A stretch of 64,000 nucleotides of DNA from Toxotes chatareus (lineage: Eukaryota; Chordata; Actinopteri; Toxotidae). Under the pieces are notes generated by a model. That model saw only the letters and a list, made by a program, of their open reading frames with translations, did no database searches and was not told where the DNA came from. A program made the translations under genes and the position numbers. Numbering within the stretch: the first letter of the stretch is position 1; each line of letters opens with the position of its first letter. The stretch spans positions 15,346,501-15,410,500 of the forward strand of contig CM028896.1 in assembly GCA_016801885.1 (NCBI GenBank). Reading direction: 5' to 3'. Positions 20,801-35,800 of this stretch are shown one piece after another.

Positions 20801-23800
20801 AGTGATCCTAAAGTGGCTGTATTTTTATACGCACAACGCACCGAATGACGATGTGAGAACAATATGACGGCGTTAAAGGGGGTGAAGAAGTTTTAAAACC
20901 TCGCTGTACGCTACCTGCACTACCAGAGACCCAAAAGCCAAATGAAAAAGAGTCAGTATTGGTCTTACATTCACCGTTTGGTTAATAACACAACTCTGAA
21001 AGCTTGATAATGTTGCTTCGTAACTGCTGGGTGTGTAAATAAACTGCTTGCCAACAACTTCACCGTGTCAGCTTAAAAGGTGGTGATGTGTCAGAGTTGT
21101 TTTCACAGCTTTCTTTCTGCTGCCCCCCAAGATTTAAACATGAGTTCATCCTGTGAGGGAGTTAGAACTAATTTCAGGCAGGTACTGTGGTTTTTCCATC
21201 GAATTTATTGTGCATTAAAGAAGGTTTATTTGCTTCTGACCCTCTTTTTATCCATCATTCCTTTTCAGTGAAGTTGAATTTATTGCACTGACTTTACAGC
21301 CGTTTGTCTTTATTTGCCCCTCCCACACTGGCAGCTGCTGTCAGCTGTTAGATTCAACCCTGTGTGTGTGTGTGTGTGTGTGTGTTTTGTATTACACTGA
21401 ATGATATACTGTATGGAGCAGTCAAATCGTTAACAACGGGACTGTACCGACCAAATAACAAATTACTTCTCTATAAGCAAAGTCAATATTGTTGGATGAC
21501 TGTAAAATAAATAAATAAATAAAACAAACAGCCCACATACATAGATTTAAGAAAATAAAATAACTTCACTAAAATGAACTATCTTTCTCGCCACTTCTCC
21601 GTGGAGCAGTTTGGTTTGACTCCTCGTCAGTGAGTAATGAGTTTGTTCAGGACTAACCATGTGTGACACTTGGCACCCAGCAAACTGCATTAACTGGAAG
21701 ATTAAAACAACTAGAAAGCTTTGTTGATTTGGAGCTGCTCTGTTTAGGTTAGCAGAACACTCATTCATCTCAGGAGCGACATGTTCATTTGGTCTGTGTT
21801 TAGCAGGCAGCAGCCGCTTCCGAAGAGAGATTTGTTTGTTTAAAAATGTCTGTATGAGGAAGAAAAATCATTTTTATGAGACAAATGGAGGCTGACAAAC
21901 GTTCGGGGCAGGGACGGAAGTCATTTTAGATTCGTGTTTAATACACTTAACTATCATAACCTTTCTCTAGTTTGAATTATTTCAACTTTGGCTTAAGATG
22001 AGACTGGTTTTATTCTGTTCCAATGTGGCCGAACATTGTAAACAGTTGTCAGGTTAAAGTTGGCCACTGAGCTTGGTTATGTTTGTTCATCTTATGTAAT
22101 GGATTGACTTGTGACTTGTAACACAAATTCATTGTATTTGTCATGTTATCATGACAAAAAGCACTTTTCAAGTATCTGCAAGTTGTTTTTTTATACATTA
22201 GTGAAAGTGATGAAAATCAGTGGCTGGCTGGAAGTATTCTTCTTTGAGAAAATCTTACTGAGTTGTGTTTATTGATGCTTATAGTGCATCCAGACCTGGG
22301 GCAAGAAAAAACAAGTTTACAAGCTAAAGCCAGCTGCTTAGCTGTACTTACTTGTGGGCAGGGCGGCTGTGTTCAGTGACTCAGCTGGCACACAGGGATG
22401 TCACTGCTCAGTGAGTGCTGTTATCTTAAGCATGTACCCTGTGTTTTTCCGTGGATAGTGATGTTAGGGCCATGGGAAAATAAATGTGAACGTGACAAGT
22501 GGACTAAGAGCTTGATGATGCAGCTGAAGGTGTCAAACTTTATTGGGAATTCTCGATTAATTCCCAATTTCAAACAAACAAATTACCTTTCTGCCATCCT
22601 TCTCAATCTGACATAACATTGATTGATTGGTAAATTGGTTTGTTCCACTGGGGGCCTTGTCGCTGAAGTTGGAATGGTGACTGTCACGCATTGGTTGTTC
22701 CTTGTGTATCAATATTTGCTTCAGTTTGACAATGTTTAACTCTCTCTCCGTGCAGCGGTTCTAACCCTGTGCTGTGCCCCTAAATAAGCAGCCATTTATT
22801 TAAGCAGGCAGCCAGTCAGGGTGATTAGAGGGGACATCCAGTGTCAGTGTAGGCTTTGGGTCTAAGAGGATTAACACAATCTGGTTAGGACTCTTTTCTC
22901 TCCAACTGTGGACTGTGTCTTTCCAGGAGTCATCTTTGATTTTTGATTTCCCTCCGTCCTGTCTTTTGTGTGCATGCGTGCACCTCTGGATTTAATCAAC
23001 CCGTCTGTGGCGACCGAGTGTTCAAGGCGATAGAGGAGCTTAAGTTTGTTGGTACCTAAACAGAATGTCTCTAGGTCGGAATTGGACTGTAGGTCAGTGT
23101 GCATCATGGGAGGGAAGCAAGGTAAGAGACTCCAGCAGCTCACTCTGCTCAGCAGTATCAGCGGTTTACCGACAACATAATAACCTTTGTTGTAGGGCTG
23201 TTATGTTAGGATGCATTAGTTTTAGCGAGATGTAGTTTAAATAATAAACTGCCTGGATACATTTGCCTTGCAGAATTAAGCTGTTCTGCACATTGGTTGA
23301 GCTCAAATCAGATTTCTGAGAAAAATAAAAACAGGTTTGTTTCAGGATCATTGCTGAATCAGAGGCACAAACACAACCCTGTGGTGGTCATGCAGTCAAA
23401 CAATTCTTTTGAGATTTGGTCTGCTCATATTTTTACTCGACTTCCTTTTTTCACGGTGGAATTCCCAGTTGCACATCATGACCAGTATGTAATAAGTTGT
23501 TCCCTGGCCTAAGGCCTAACGGTGCATCAGGAATGTTTCTGATTTGAGTTGTGATTATACAGTGAGTCTGAAGGGCACTGTGCTTAACTTCAGGAAATCT
23601 TGACTTTCTAGGTGGAAGACGACATGCAGGTTTTTTATTTCTTACATTGCTGAAGTTAATAAATCTCATCGTGGTTAAATGTATGAAATGGGAGAAGGAA
23701 AGAACCACTGTAGATCATGTCAACACAGGAAACTGAATTCCCCTGGGGGAGGACAGAGAGTTCAAATACTCAGAACCTAAGATTTTCTTTAGATAATGAA

Positions 23801-26800
23801 GGGACGGTGATCATGTAAGGAGAAAAATGAAGTGTCCATCGGATGAGTGAAATGTGGAGTGCCCCGTGGAGAGTTTTCATCACAGAAGAGTTATTTGGAT
23901 TTGAACTGTGAAACTTTTAAGTGTTCCCGTTTTCCTCATGAGAAAGATCCTCAGTGCAGAGAGCAAGGGAAGAGAGATTCAGGCCAGACTGGAATTCGGG
24001 GAGAGTTGAAGAAGACAGATGTTGGGTGACAAGGTCGGCCAGAACTCTGCTACAGTTGACCCTGAGAAAAAGAGCCATGAGCATGTTCTCTGTCTCAACC
24101 GTTTACTGAGCACCGTTCGCAAAGATGTCAGCGTGGTATGAAATGGCCATCGCATTATGTAATCACATCATGTGTTTGTTTTTGGAGTTATGTAGGCGGC
24201 AAGGAAGGAAAGAGGAAAAAATGTCTTGGTTTTCAGTGTTTACAGAGTCAGCAACAACAACCCTTCTCTTATACATTCCTTCAAACGGCTGACAGTCCAA
24301 TCATAGCGTGGCGACCGTAGTTAGACATGACTGTTTCTCCACAAGCTGAATCAGTGAGCATGGGGCTGCAGTAAGATGCTTCACTCCGTGTGGTGGTGGA
24401 TGTGGAACTACAGTACTTGGTGAGGTTAGAGGTTATGGTTTAAAAAAAAAAAAAAAAACTAACTTGCTCCACACTGCAATGCAAGAACAGTGCTGTTTCT
24501 CTGGCTCTTTGTCTTCTGAATGGCTCATCCTCCAGTGAGGGTGCTGACTTTTCGCCTCAGGCATTGCAGCTTTAGCCTCAGTCCTTCAGCATGATATCAT
24601 ATGTGTTCATCAATTGCATAACTGTGGCCCCTTCCATAATGCACTTCTTTTAAAACGAGTCAGCCGGAAAATTAAAAATTCAGCAACCAGCCGACTCACG
24701 GAGCTAACACTGGCTGAATTAGCTGCTTAGCTACAGCGGATAAAATCTGAGGACTTTGTAAGAGATTAAAAAAAAACCCTGATAGAACCAAACTGATATG
24801 GACAAACCGTTTCACGCAGAGTGGCGGATTTCAAAGATTATTTGTGATAAATTCAGGCAGCTGTGCTCAGATTAGCTGATTATAGAGGGATAGGATGCCT
24901 CTCTCAGAAGAGGCTGTGATTATCTCGTTGAACCGTCAGTAACGTTTGACCCTTTAATCTCATGCAAACTTGTTTATAATTTTCAGCATGGGGAGGAGGC
25001 TTCAACGGAAAAGAAGGCAATTTGCTGGCGGGCTCGTAATTTATATTTATTGTTAGACTCATTACTTAGTCAGCGATACGGAAAATTGCTTTGAACATTA
25101 CGGAATGAAAAATGTGAATTACTGAAATTGAATTGCCGGGTTGAAGGATGACATTTCAGTTCGTGACACAGTGAAGTACAAACTGTGATGAAGTGAGATG
25201 ATGTAAAAAGCACCAATCATCCGTCTGTGGTGTGTTTCTACATCCAACAACGTGGGAAGCTGGCAGGTTTTGGCTTTAAAAGCTGCGTTTTGTAATTTTT
25301 GCCTTGTAGACCGGAGAACTTCTTGAGACTTCTTTACGAAATTTATTTCTCAATGAAAACCAAACCCTCAGTGATTTGGGGGTGTGTGTGTGTGTGACAT
25401 GCACATGAGTGAAAAGTGATGATTACCAGTGCATGTTATTCTCAGTTGTTGGGTAGGAAAGGATATGACAGAGGAACAATGGCAGGGATAGCGATGAGTG
25501 AAACAAAGGAGAGCGATGACTGGAAAGAGCTAAGGAGTAATGCCTATTGATGTATGGGGTCTCTCTTCCTGTTTTACTGAAAACGTGTACTCATTGTGTC
25601 TTAGCAACCGCCAACAGACACTAATAACAATTTGTTCCCGCTCATAAAAGGTTCCTTTCATCCGTCTCAGTGAAATGATAAACAACACTTCAACACAAAT
25701 CCTTCAAATGGAATTAATATCGTGTGACGTGAATACGTTTGCTAATTCTTCCTTTGTACTGCTGCTTTACTTTTTTTTTTTTTTTAATGTGGAAATCATG
25801 ACCCAACCCACTTCGTCTTTGTAATGCCGAACCATGCTAGCCAGTGAAGTATACCATAATATGTCTAATGTGATGTTAGCAAGAAAATCGAGGAAAACAC
25901 TGAAATTGAAATCGTTAATCCGGCGTTGTTGCTTGCACTTGTGTTGTTTTCATAGCCAAGCCCAGTGGTCTCATAGCATAGACCACATACAAGTATGTGA
26001 ATGCCACAGAGTTTTCCTTGGCCGGCACTGTTGGAGTATTTATTTCTTGACCTCGGGGACAGTTTCCCTGTGTGCAGTCTTGCTCTTTCATTCTTGCATT
26101 AGTCTGTGTGGGATATACAGCTCTTCCTGCTGTTCGGGCTTTTTGTTTGTTAGCTTGTTTGGGTAGCTGTGTATGCTTGTGTATATACCGGTACAGAAAA
26201 AGTGTCTCAACTCTGCAGCTTCAGTGTCTTTTCCTGCCTCCAGTGCGTTTAGTCTTTGTTTGTTCTTGGCTGGTAAAGGTCGACAGCAGGAGTAAAACCT
26301 CTGAGTGTTTGCTTTGCTTTCTGCAGGTCAGTCATATCCACACTAAGCTGGAACTCTTCCTTTCCTCTGTGCAGCACTCATGGTTTGGCGTATACCCTTC
26401 ATATTATAGTAACTTTTATTTTTTTCTGTTTCTTTTTTTTTCTGTACCGTCTCTTGCACATTTTCTGACCTAGTTCCCCTTTTTTTTCTGTGCTTGGCTC
26501 TTAACTTGTCCTTATGTCCACTGATTCTTTAATACAGTAACATCTGATGGTTCACCGGCAGCCTAGAGTTATCTGAAGTCAGTGATTAGTAACGCTAGTG
26601 TAGTGAATATTTTTCTAATAACAGTGATTAAATGACAGTGTGAAAGGTGTCACTTGTAGTAATGAACCTGCAGAGAAATATCACCTGAACCTGCGGCATC
26701 TCCCGGCTTTACGGAGATTTATGGTGAATCTCGGCTCATTGTTTATCTGCCTACCTGCCTACCCGCAGCTGTGCCGTTCACGCTCACTCTCACTGCTTTA

Positions 26801-29800
26801 GTAGAACGGTTTTCGACTCCAGCAGACAGCTGCTTTCCACTGTTAGCAACTCGCCGGTGAACGTGGAGGAGCAACTATCAGCCAAAGTAGGTAGAGACCA
26901 AACAGAGACAAAAGAGAATGAGTGATAGTGTTGCTCTGTAACTGTTAGATGTGCTAACAGGTACATGTTTTCATCATATCAACTCAGAAGTGATGATATG
27001 TCAGCGTTGTTTTCACGACTTGTTTTTGCAGGTTTAGTGTACTGATGAGAAATATTAAGAGGGAGTGAGGGTGTTTGGTTTCAGTCTAAACGGATGCTGT
27101 GGGTAGGAAGGTACCGTAGACCACAAGGGCATCAGGATATCAGATTGTACAATCTCACATACAATCAAAGTAACAGGGTTGTTTTGTAAATGTTAGACTC
27201 AATAGTCTCCACAGAAATGATGATGGTGTGTTAGCAGATAAATAAAAATGTACTAATATAGAAACAAATCCTCTTTTTGTCTCACAGTCCACGTAGGTTA
27301 AAGTTGCCTCACCCTTCAGTTGGTAAACACAACCGACTTTGCGTGCTGTTCAGTCCACCGTCTTTGTTTCACTTGTTTGCCGTCTGTTCTTTGCTTTGAC
27401 AACACAGGATTGTTGGTACTGTCCACTGTGTGTGAAGCTGAGGGTGGAAAAGAGGATGGAGGAGGGAGGACGGGAGGGGCAGGTCAGGTTTGATCTTGCT
27501 CACAGGAGCTCTGCCGCGGGGAGAGAGGAATGGTGGTAGGTGAAAGGGCACCGGCTGCTGCCAAAACTGCGAACGTGTGTGCTGCCCGCTGTGCACACAG
27601 AAAGCAGGCTGTGATTGGCTTACTGCGGTGTTTTCTGTGTAATCAAGTAGGCATTTAGAGGGGCTTACACCCACTCCTAAAGTCAATGCAGATGTTCTGG
27701 ACCAGCAGAAAGCTTGCCGCGCAGCTGTCTCATGATGCAATACGCATTGAACTGGCAGTGTCGGCTTACTGATCGACCAGATGATCATTCATTATTGGCT
27801 GATAACGATGTCGAAGCTCGGCCGACCAAAAAAAATCAGAAACTCTGGCCAGCGTTGGCAGCCCTCCACACTTTCCACAGGCTCAGATTTCTGCGTCGTG
27901 GTGCATCAACCATGTCAGGAGGATGAAGGCGAAAGGTTGCACGGATTTCAAAGCTTACAGAGTTGTGTTTGTTTGTTTGTTGTGATTTTTGTGTTCTGCA
28001 TGCTGCCTTACTAGTTATTCCAGGTACACAGTAACATGTTGCTCCTCACAAATCCCGTTTTTTTATTTCAGAACATTGATTATTGGATATTCAATGTTTG
28101 CACAGTCAAGTGAAAACAAATGTCAGACTAAAAGACATCGCACCCCTCCCAACTTCAGACTTGGACCCACTGCACTGATAGTAAGATACTGATAGCTGAT
28201 ATCTTACTTCCTTTTATGAGTTGAAAGTTATCTTCCGCTGATAGTTAATGAGGTCTGATCTTCCTGTTAAACAACCAACACATTCAAAACAGAAACAACA
28301 TAACCTTACTCCTCTTGCCTTGTGTGATTGTTGCTGGAACACCCAACACAAAAGGCACAAATAAAAATACTGCAAATAATTTCTCTTGCGCAGCCTCGAA
28401 GGAAGGAAGATGATGAAAGGCGATGGAGGCTGAAATATATTGAGAAATACAGTACGTCTACAAAAAAGACTCTAACTTCCTTTGAGATGTAGAAACTTTA
28501 CACATGACGGACCTGCAGTCATTTGACAGAGCTGCAAGCCTGCATCAGGTCATAGTGCATGCACCGTGTGTCATTATGGTCTGTGGTGTTCGGGCGTTGA
28601 GGTCGAAATGACCTGTTTGTCTGTCACCAGATGCTTCTGGCTCTAAACAATGATGCAGGAGTTTTCCATTGAGTGTTTCACAGCATAGCTCTAAGCTGCT
28701 TACAGAGGCACTGCTTAGTTATTATCTGTTTGCTTTAAATGACATAACCATCTGTTCATTCCTTATTTCACTGTGATTAATATTGATATTTCTGCCTTTA
28801 AACACCTGGAGACAGTCGCACCAGCTGTTCATGCCTTCAGACTTTGTTTAGTTATCATGTGAGGATAAACAGTTTACACCACACAAACGAGGTCTTATGT
28901 ACAGATAAATATAATTTATATCTATAGAAATAAACTGTATATAAATAAACTGTATCTGTTGCACCTGACAAAACTAACATTAGCTTGCTAATACCTGAAC
29001 CGTGTCATTGTTTAAGTAATTTTTTAAATAAAAAATGTCAAAACTTACAAATTCCAGCCTCTCACATGTGAAAATGTGAGGTTTTACTTGGTTTGTCTGT
29101 GATATTAAACCACATTTCTTTGGATGTTGGACTCATGTTCAAACAAAATGTGACACTTGAAAATTCAGAAGGTGATTTATATAAAGCAGTGAAACTCAGT
29201 CCTGAGCTTAAGATGTAACAGAGCCTGTGCTGGAATTGTTTGTGGAGGAGCCCTGAGACAGGAAGCCAGTGGCTGATCAGCGTTTGCACAACACGACAGT
29301 CATTTTATTCCTCTGGATAATATTCATTCATTTATCTGTTTCCCACTTATTGGCTCGTGCACTTTCATATATTTTGCATTATCGTTTGAAACAAGATGAA
29401 CATTTTGGTATCGCAGCTTTCCGTCTCTGCCTCAGCAGTGTTTATTGGCTTAACATTAGGTGGTGGGTGTGTGGTGGTGTTTGTTTTTTGGGGGCCTAAC
29501 TAGTCACAGTACAGTGTTTAAGCAAGGCTAAATTTCTGTTGGACAGTGAATTCAGTGGACTAGTTGTATTAAGATTGAAATTTTTGGTTTTGTTCGCCCA
29601 TTGTGGAGCTAATAAAGGTGCGTCGTTTCTGGTTTGTCTGCTCATGTTCTTCAGTGTTCTGCTCGGAAAATGTTTATGCTCTGTCTTTTGTCGTCGTCTC
29701 TACAGCACACGATTATATAATAAAACAAACGTCTTCTGCGAATACCTACAGTATATTTAAAACATTCATTCCAAATGAAATGTGACCATGCGCTGTACCG

Positions 29801-32800
29801 TCTGTGCTACCTCAGTATAAATAGAATTGATGTCTGTGTTTAGACATAGCTGAGACGTAGATAATGGACGTTCCATCGTCCTGTTAACGGCTCCCTGTTT
29901 CCTCACCCTTCTTCATGTGTGTGTGTGTTTTATGAACATGGCCCAAGCTCAGTTAGAGGACTGTCAATATGTGCGGCGATATCCCGCCTTACCATCTATC
30001 TGTGTTTCAGGAAAACAATGAACAACACTGTTCCGACGTGTTAGGGTCATGAGATCGTGATGTTTGAGCTTTCGGCGGCGCTGCAAACGATCTGTTGTCC
30101 CATGACTATTTGATCTTAAGTTTCAGGCTTTAGTGCTGATGACGGATGCACACAGAAATCTTGAAACTGATTTCTGAGGAAACATTTACTGTCCTGTCAC
30201 TCTACATCTGCAGCCTTTGAGAGGTCAAGCCACCCTACCAAAAAAAAAAAAATCCTCCTTAATAGTTCTGGGATCATGATTCATCCTGAAGAGAAGCAGA
30301 GAGTATTTCCTTCCACCTAATGCTCTGAGCCATTTATATGTCTTTGTATTCTCAGGGAGGGCCTCTTCCTCACATCTCTGGGCATTGTTATGTGGCCTAA
30401 GCGTCATGTAAGGTCGTTATCTTCTTAGAATACAAAAGGCTGGTGTAATGTGTTGTTGTGTGTGATGTTGTATTTTTTTTTTTTTTTTAATGTCACGTTC
30501 CTGGATTTAGGCGTTTGCAACCGAAATGTTTCTCATCCAAAATGAAATGACCATGGGTGTGGAAACTTTACGAGACTTGGCTTGAGAAACTGACTTTTTT
30601 TTTTTTTTGCTAAGCTATGAGCAAGAACACAATTTGAGGGACACCCTGGGAAATACCCCTCCTACACCGTTTGAGAAGTTGAGCCCTGCCCTTAGGGTTG
30701 CCTAAGGTTTTTAGATTTGCAGTTTTGTTTCTCGTGTCTCTAACATCATCCTCCCTCCATGAAAGTCATCTGTTGTCCTAGATTTTTAACTTGTGCTCAT
30801 TTCTGACGTTTCACCTGATACTTGATCAGTGTTAAACATATATTTTCAAGAATGAATGTTTTCCATTGCTAGGACAGATAGTAAATGGCTGTATGGCATG
30901 AGTTTTGGATTTGATTTGGTTTATTTTCATCAATTTATTGTTTAACGCAGTTTTCAGGCAAAAATTAAGAATCTGCTTTTTTCTGTCTTCTTCTCCAGTT
31001 GGACAACATCCTCTACCCTCCCTCCAGGTCCCTCAGGAAGTCCAGTAACCCAGACCTGACTCATGGACTAAGTCCTGCTCTCAAATTTAAACGACATCTC
31101 AGTGAGGATGGAAAACACGTTCGAAGGAGGAGCCTGGGGGGTGGTCTCACAGGTAATAGTTTTTTATATGGGCTGTGTGTATTAGTTTCTCATTGGTGTG
31201 TGCGTGGGCTGGTTGAGACTCTCCGATTAGCACATTTATAAGCAACACCAGCACATTTGTGGTGTGAAGTTTGTAAAGTTTCTGCTACGACGGCTGCTTC
31301 TCTCCTGATCCTTGTTTTCTTAATTTCCCATGCAGTTGTAAATAAGAGTTTCCAAACGTGGCAAACACACGATTAATGTATGAATGTTGAATATGGTCTC
31401 AGTTCAAAATGCTTTTTAATGGCTCTCGTGTTTGATAAGATTCATGTGAAATTTGATTTATTTATTTTAGTCCACTTGGGACAACGTCTTGCAAAGTTGA
31501 AATATATTAGCCGGCTGTTTACAGTAGAATTCCTGTAAAGCCTGATTTATCTTCTCTGTCGTTAATCTTTCTGAATGTAACCAGACTTTAATAAAACATT
31601 TAAAGTATTCAGTAACCAAACATGCAAGTCCCTCATCAAACCGCTCGCTCACTCTCCCTCCTGAAATTCTCTCACCTTCAGAGTTTCCCACAGCGTGAGG
31701 ATTTATTTGCAGTGGTCGACCCCAGAGGGAGAAAAATGATTTATGTTAATCCTCGTCACATTAATGGCCACAAACCAGTGACGGTCTATCACTTATAAAA
31801 TACATAGATGCTCCTTAATGGGGTCTAAAGAATAACTTGACCCAAATCAAAAACATGGTTTCCCTCTTATTTTAAGTCATATTTACAGTGTTTTTATTTA
31901 CAGTGATTTTTGAGATCTCACTGACGAGTCCCACCTTCCCAATGCAAATGGGATGATTGGAAAATAATGTGCGGAGTTCAAAGAAACTTGAGAAATGTGT
32001 TTCTAGAGGCTGGCTCAGGGAAAGAAATTCTCAAGGACATGCTTTGAAATTTAAAAAAACAAAATTCAAATGTCTCTCTGCCTTCAGTAGAGATAAACAC
32101 CGGCCATCTGTCACTTAAACCTGGATCTGAAAAAGAGAGGATGCAACAATGACAGTGTCACACTTGGCAGGGCACCATTCAAAAGTGCATCAGAGATAAG
32201 TTTAATGAAGCCAATGGGATTACATCATTATGTGCAAACAGCAGACACATGTCAACAAACATGATTTCATCCAGACCTGCGCAGCCTCAAGGTTTCAGGA
32301 CCGTATTTGCCAACATTTAATGTGGATTTAAAGAAAGTGAAACTATATTTTCCCAGTCATCTTCTCACCGTGAATGATGAGGTGCTACAGGAACAGTTGG
32401 AACAGTTTCGGTAATTTCACATGAGAGATTTCTCATCTTCTGTGCCGCTTTGTCAGTGCTTCTCTCACGGCTTTGAGAGAGAGTGGGAACACATTTGGAA
32501 GATTTAGCTGCATTCAGATCAAAATGTGATGATAGCTGTGGGGTTGTTTGCTCATGGTGCCAGGCCTCTCTCACTCGGGTCTGATCAAACCACATCCCCA
32601 GAGTCCAGAAGCAGCAGGTCAGCTGAATTTCCCGGAGTGTTCTCAGCTTCTCATGGACATGGAAACATGGTGGTTAGAGATTTCAGATTTGTCCAGCCAC
32701 ACTTAGTCTCTGGAACTAAGGAAGAATACGTCAGCTAACAAGCATTTTAACTACTTGGTTTACTGTTAGTAGGACTACGTTTTGTGTGTCCTCCCACAAT

Positions 32801-35800
32801 GAAGCCTGCTGTGTTGGGGAATGTGTGAAGTCAGCTGAGGGCACAGTGAATTGTAATTGTGTGAGGATTTGTGATTTAAGTTGATTGGTAGGTAGCAAAT
32901 CCTGCAGCCAAGAGTCAAACAATGCAAGCTGCATTACTAGATTTAGTATTTATATTACTGTATGATTTCTCAAGAGCAGAACAACACACTGTACGTGCAT
33001 TTTATAGCCAACTCCCAATAACAGCAGATCTCTAATAGCTGGGAAAACCAGGAAAGAGAAGAGCAACAAACTGTAAATAGTTCAGCGTACAGTTTGAGTC
33101 TGTACGATGGACGGGGATAGATGGATGGGGGTCTAGCTCACATGAGCGTAGATGCATTGCTGCCTCTGGACTGTGGCAAACGGACGGCTCTTCTGTTGTA
33201 ACTGCAGCCTTGTTTACTGCCATTCAGAAAACTGAAAAACCCGCAGGCTGATGTTTTACATCAAGTTTGTGCTTGCTGTTTGGACAGTACCTTAGGGCAC
33301 ATACTTTTTTTTTTTTTAATTCTGTTAAATTAGTTGTAAATAACAAGCTGTAATGTTTAAACTGTAATAAATTTAACAGTGAGGCAACTATATTCTTCAG
33401 CTGAAGCATTTGCTCATGTCCCAGGAAAGTGTTGCATAACCCCAGGCCTTACAAATGCTGGTTAGGACATCAGGTGCTTTTCCTCCATATCATAAGACTA
33501 ATTCAATCCAGTTTTCATGTTGGAATAAAAATCTTTCAGCCTGTAATAAATATAAGGCATAAGAGGAATAAAGGTTTTTCTCCCGATGAAGAGAAAAAAA
33601 TAGACTTTTATTGAGAGTTAATGCAACTTGCCTTGAAAGACAGAGCCTCGTTTACATGTTGAGTGTGAAATCCAGCATAGCACTTCCCCTGTGTGCAAAG
33701 ATTTTTGATTTGTTCCTTTGTTATAATTCACATCATAATTCATGCAGGTGTGGTGCACTTTAAACAGGGGCACCTGCACATGGTCAAGAACAGAGCGGTC
33801 TGACCTTGTAAATACCTGTGTTTAATAAAAAAAACTTTACTCTCTAGATACTCTACTTTCTAAAAGTGTTGATTAGTGTCTGACGAGAGACTTCCTTTAT
33901 GCCGGGATGTGATGGGCTCTAGTGAGGAAAACATTTGCCAGTAAGGAAGGAAGAACCACAATTTTCCCTCCTCATCCTGTTTGGTCACAGTGATCACAGT
34001 GAGGTTGTGAGGATATGTGAACGTACTGTATTTATTATGTAGAAGTCTGCCTGAGCCCTATAAATTCTGTCTTTTTTTTTCCTGGTATGTATCATCATCT
34101 GCAGAGGAGTGAGAAAGAGCACAGCACTTGTGGCTAAAATTCATGGGGGCAGTGTTAACTCAATTAAAGCAAGAAATTTAACAATAAAGGCCAGTGAGGT
34201 TTCCCCCCATTAGAATTTCTTTATCATCTGACAACAGTGAAGGCAGACGCCATGTCTCCTGTTCTCCATGTATCTCAGGTAAGTGTCAAGTCTGCAGATT
34301 TACTTTCATATGGGAGTGAAATATACGGAAAGCAGTGAATCTGCCTGGATGTTGGGAAGGGACTCTCAGAGGTCTAAAACACAACACTGTCCTGAATAAA
34401 AATGTTCAAAAGTAATTTGTAGTGTACCTATTTTGTAGTAAATGGGATAGTAGACACACAAAAGGTCTACAGTGTGTGATCACAGATGATTTGTTAAATA
34501 TTTTAAGAAGTAATTTAACGTCTCTCTCAAGAATTTCAACTTCTGCAGCTTAAAACCGTTTGTTTATTTTTCTGGGGCCTTTCATGCCTTTATTGGAGAG
34601 TCGACAGTAGGAAGATGACAGGAAATGACTGAGGCTGAGGGAGAGACAGGTCCCCTGCTGGACTCAAACCAAGATCATGTCACTGATCATTGCAGTTCAT
34701 GATTAGCGGTTTAAATCCCGACTCGCCCTGTCACCCCTAAACTGTGTGTTTGTAATGTAAGACATTGCATTTGTTTAACATTATTATTCTGCATTTACAA
34801 AACACTGGAGAAAAATGCTGATTCCAGATCTGTAAATTGCCACCCACACCTCTGAGTGATGGATGAGATAAATGCAGGTTGTTGTTTGTCAGCTAAATGA
34901 CTTGTTACTGATTTTATCAGGGCAGAACAAATCAAAATACCATAAATCATTATTTACATGCAAAATCCCTAATAGGTTTTGTTTTTTTTTTGTTTTTTTT
35001 TTAAATCCTCTGAATTTTTAAAATCTGCAGAATACAGCATTGGGTTGCCGTGCTCTTACATGAGCCGCAGACTGAATTTCACTCAGTGCCATTGTCTCAG
35101 AAAATGCAGAAAAAGGAAAGGAGATGAAAGCAGATATGAGCTTCAGGCCACACAAGCTTGAGAAATTCCCTTTGTGTGTGTAGCACGGTCTACTTATGTT
35201 CCCTTCCTTTACTGTGTCAAGACTGTTAATCCCCTCCTGTCTCCCGGAGTGTTTACTTAAACAGGAAATGGAAATATACACATGTGGATAAAAGATGACA
35301 ACACTTCTGCGAATGATTTTTCATTTCACGGAGCGCCAGTGGTCCAATGTGATCTGCTAATTCAGATGCTGAGGCTGTTTACGCTGTGTTTTAATCTTTG
35401 CCTTGCCTCGGTGTCGGTGTCCTGGGGTTGCAGGATAAAAGAGGATGGGTGAAAGTGGATAAAAGATAGAAGCAGTGTTTAGTGCCATCTAGCTGCCAGG
35501 CCTGGGAGCTGAAAATGGGGGGAAAAAAATATTCTTACTCAGCATTCCTGTTGTTAAAACCTGTTTGTGCTGTTTATTTACTTACCTTCACAACACTTTG
35601 AGGTGTACTGGTGCTGTGGTTATGTAATGTCAGGATTGTCAGTGATCTCTTAATGGGCTTTCACCTCCTCTGGCCTAATTTAACCCTTTGGCTTCCTGCC
35701 TGGTTTCAAAGGGTCAGGGGCTTCACCTTTATTCCCCTAACAGGAGCGGACAGCCGGGATTTTCTTATGTTACAAGCACGTCATTTGACCTGCACTACTA

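Larger units (their letters stand above)
17866..30998 (+). other. MAST intron 1
   Basis: An intron of 13.1 kb with no coding exon recognised. It holds a triple DR1-type site at 19327-19346, a (TG)n tract at 21361-21384, poly-T or poly-A tracts near 24440, 25772, 30475 and 30595, and two diverged copies of one dispersed repeat (20944-21120 and 26865-27020). Open frames on either strand are short and unconvincing. Confidence 0.6.

Noticed and set aside
34700..34730. tRNA-like GGTTTAAATCCCGA box
   Set aside because: No cloverleaf or A box can be formed; it fits better as the degenerate end of a dispersed repeat.
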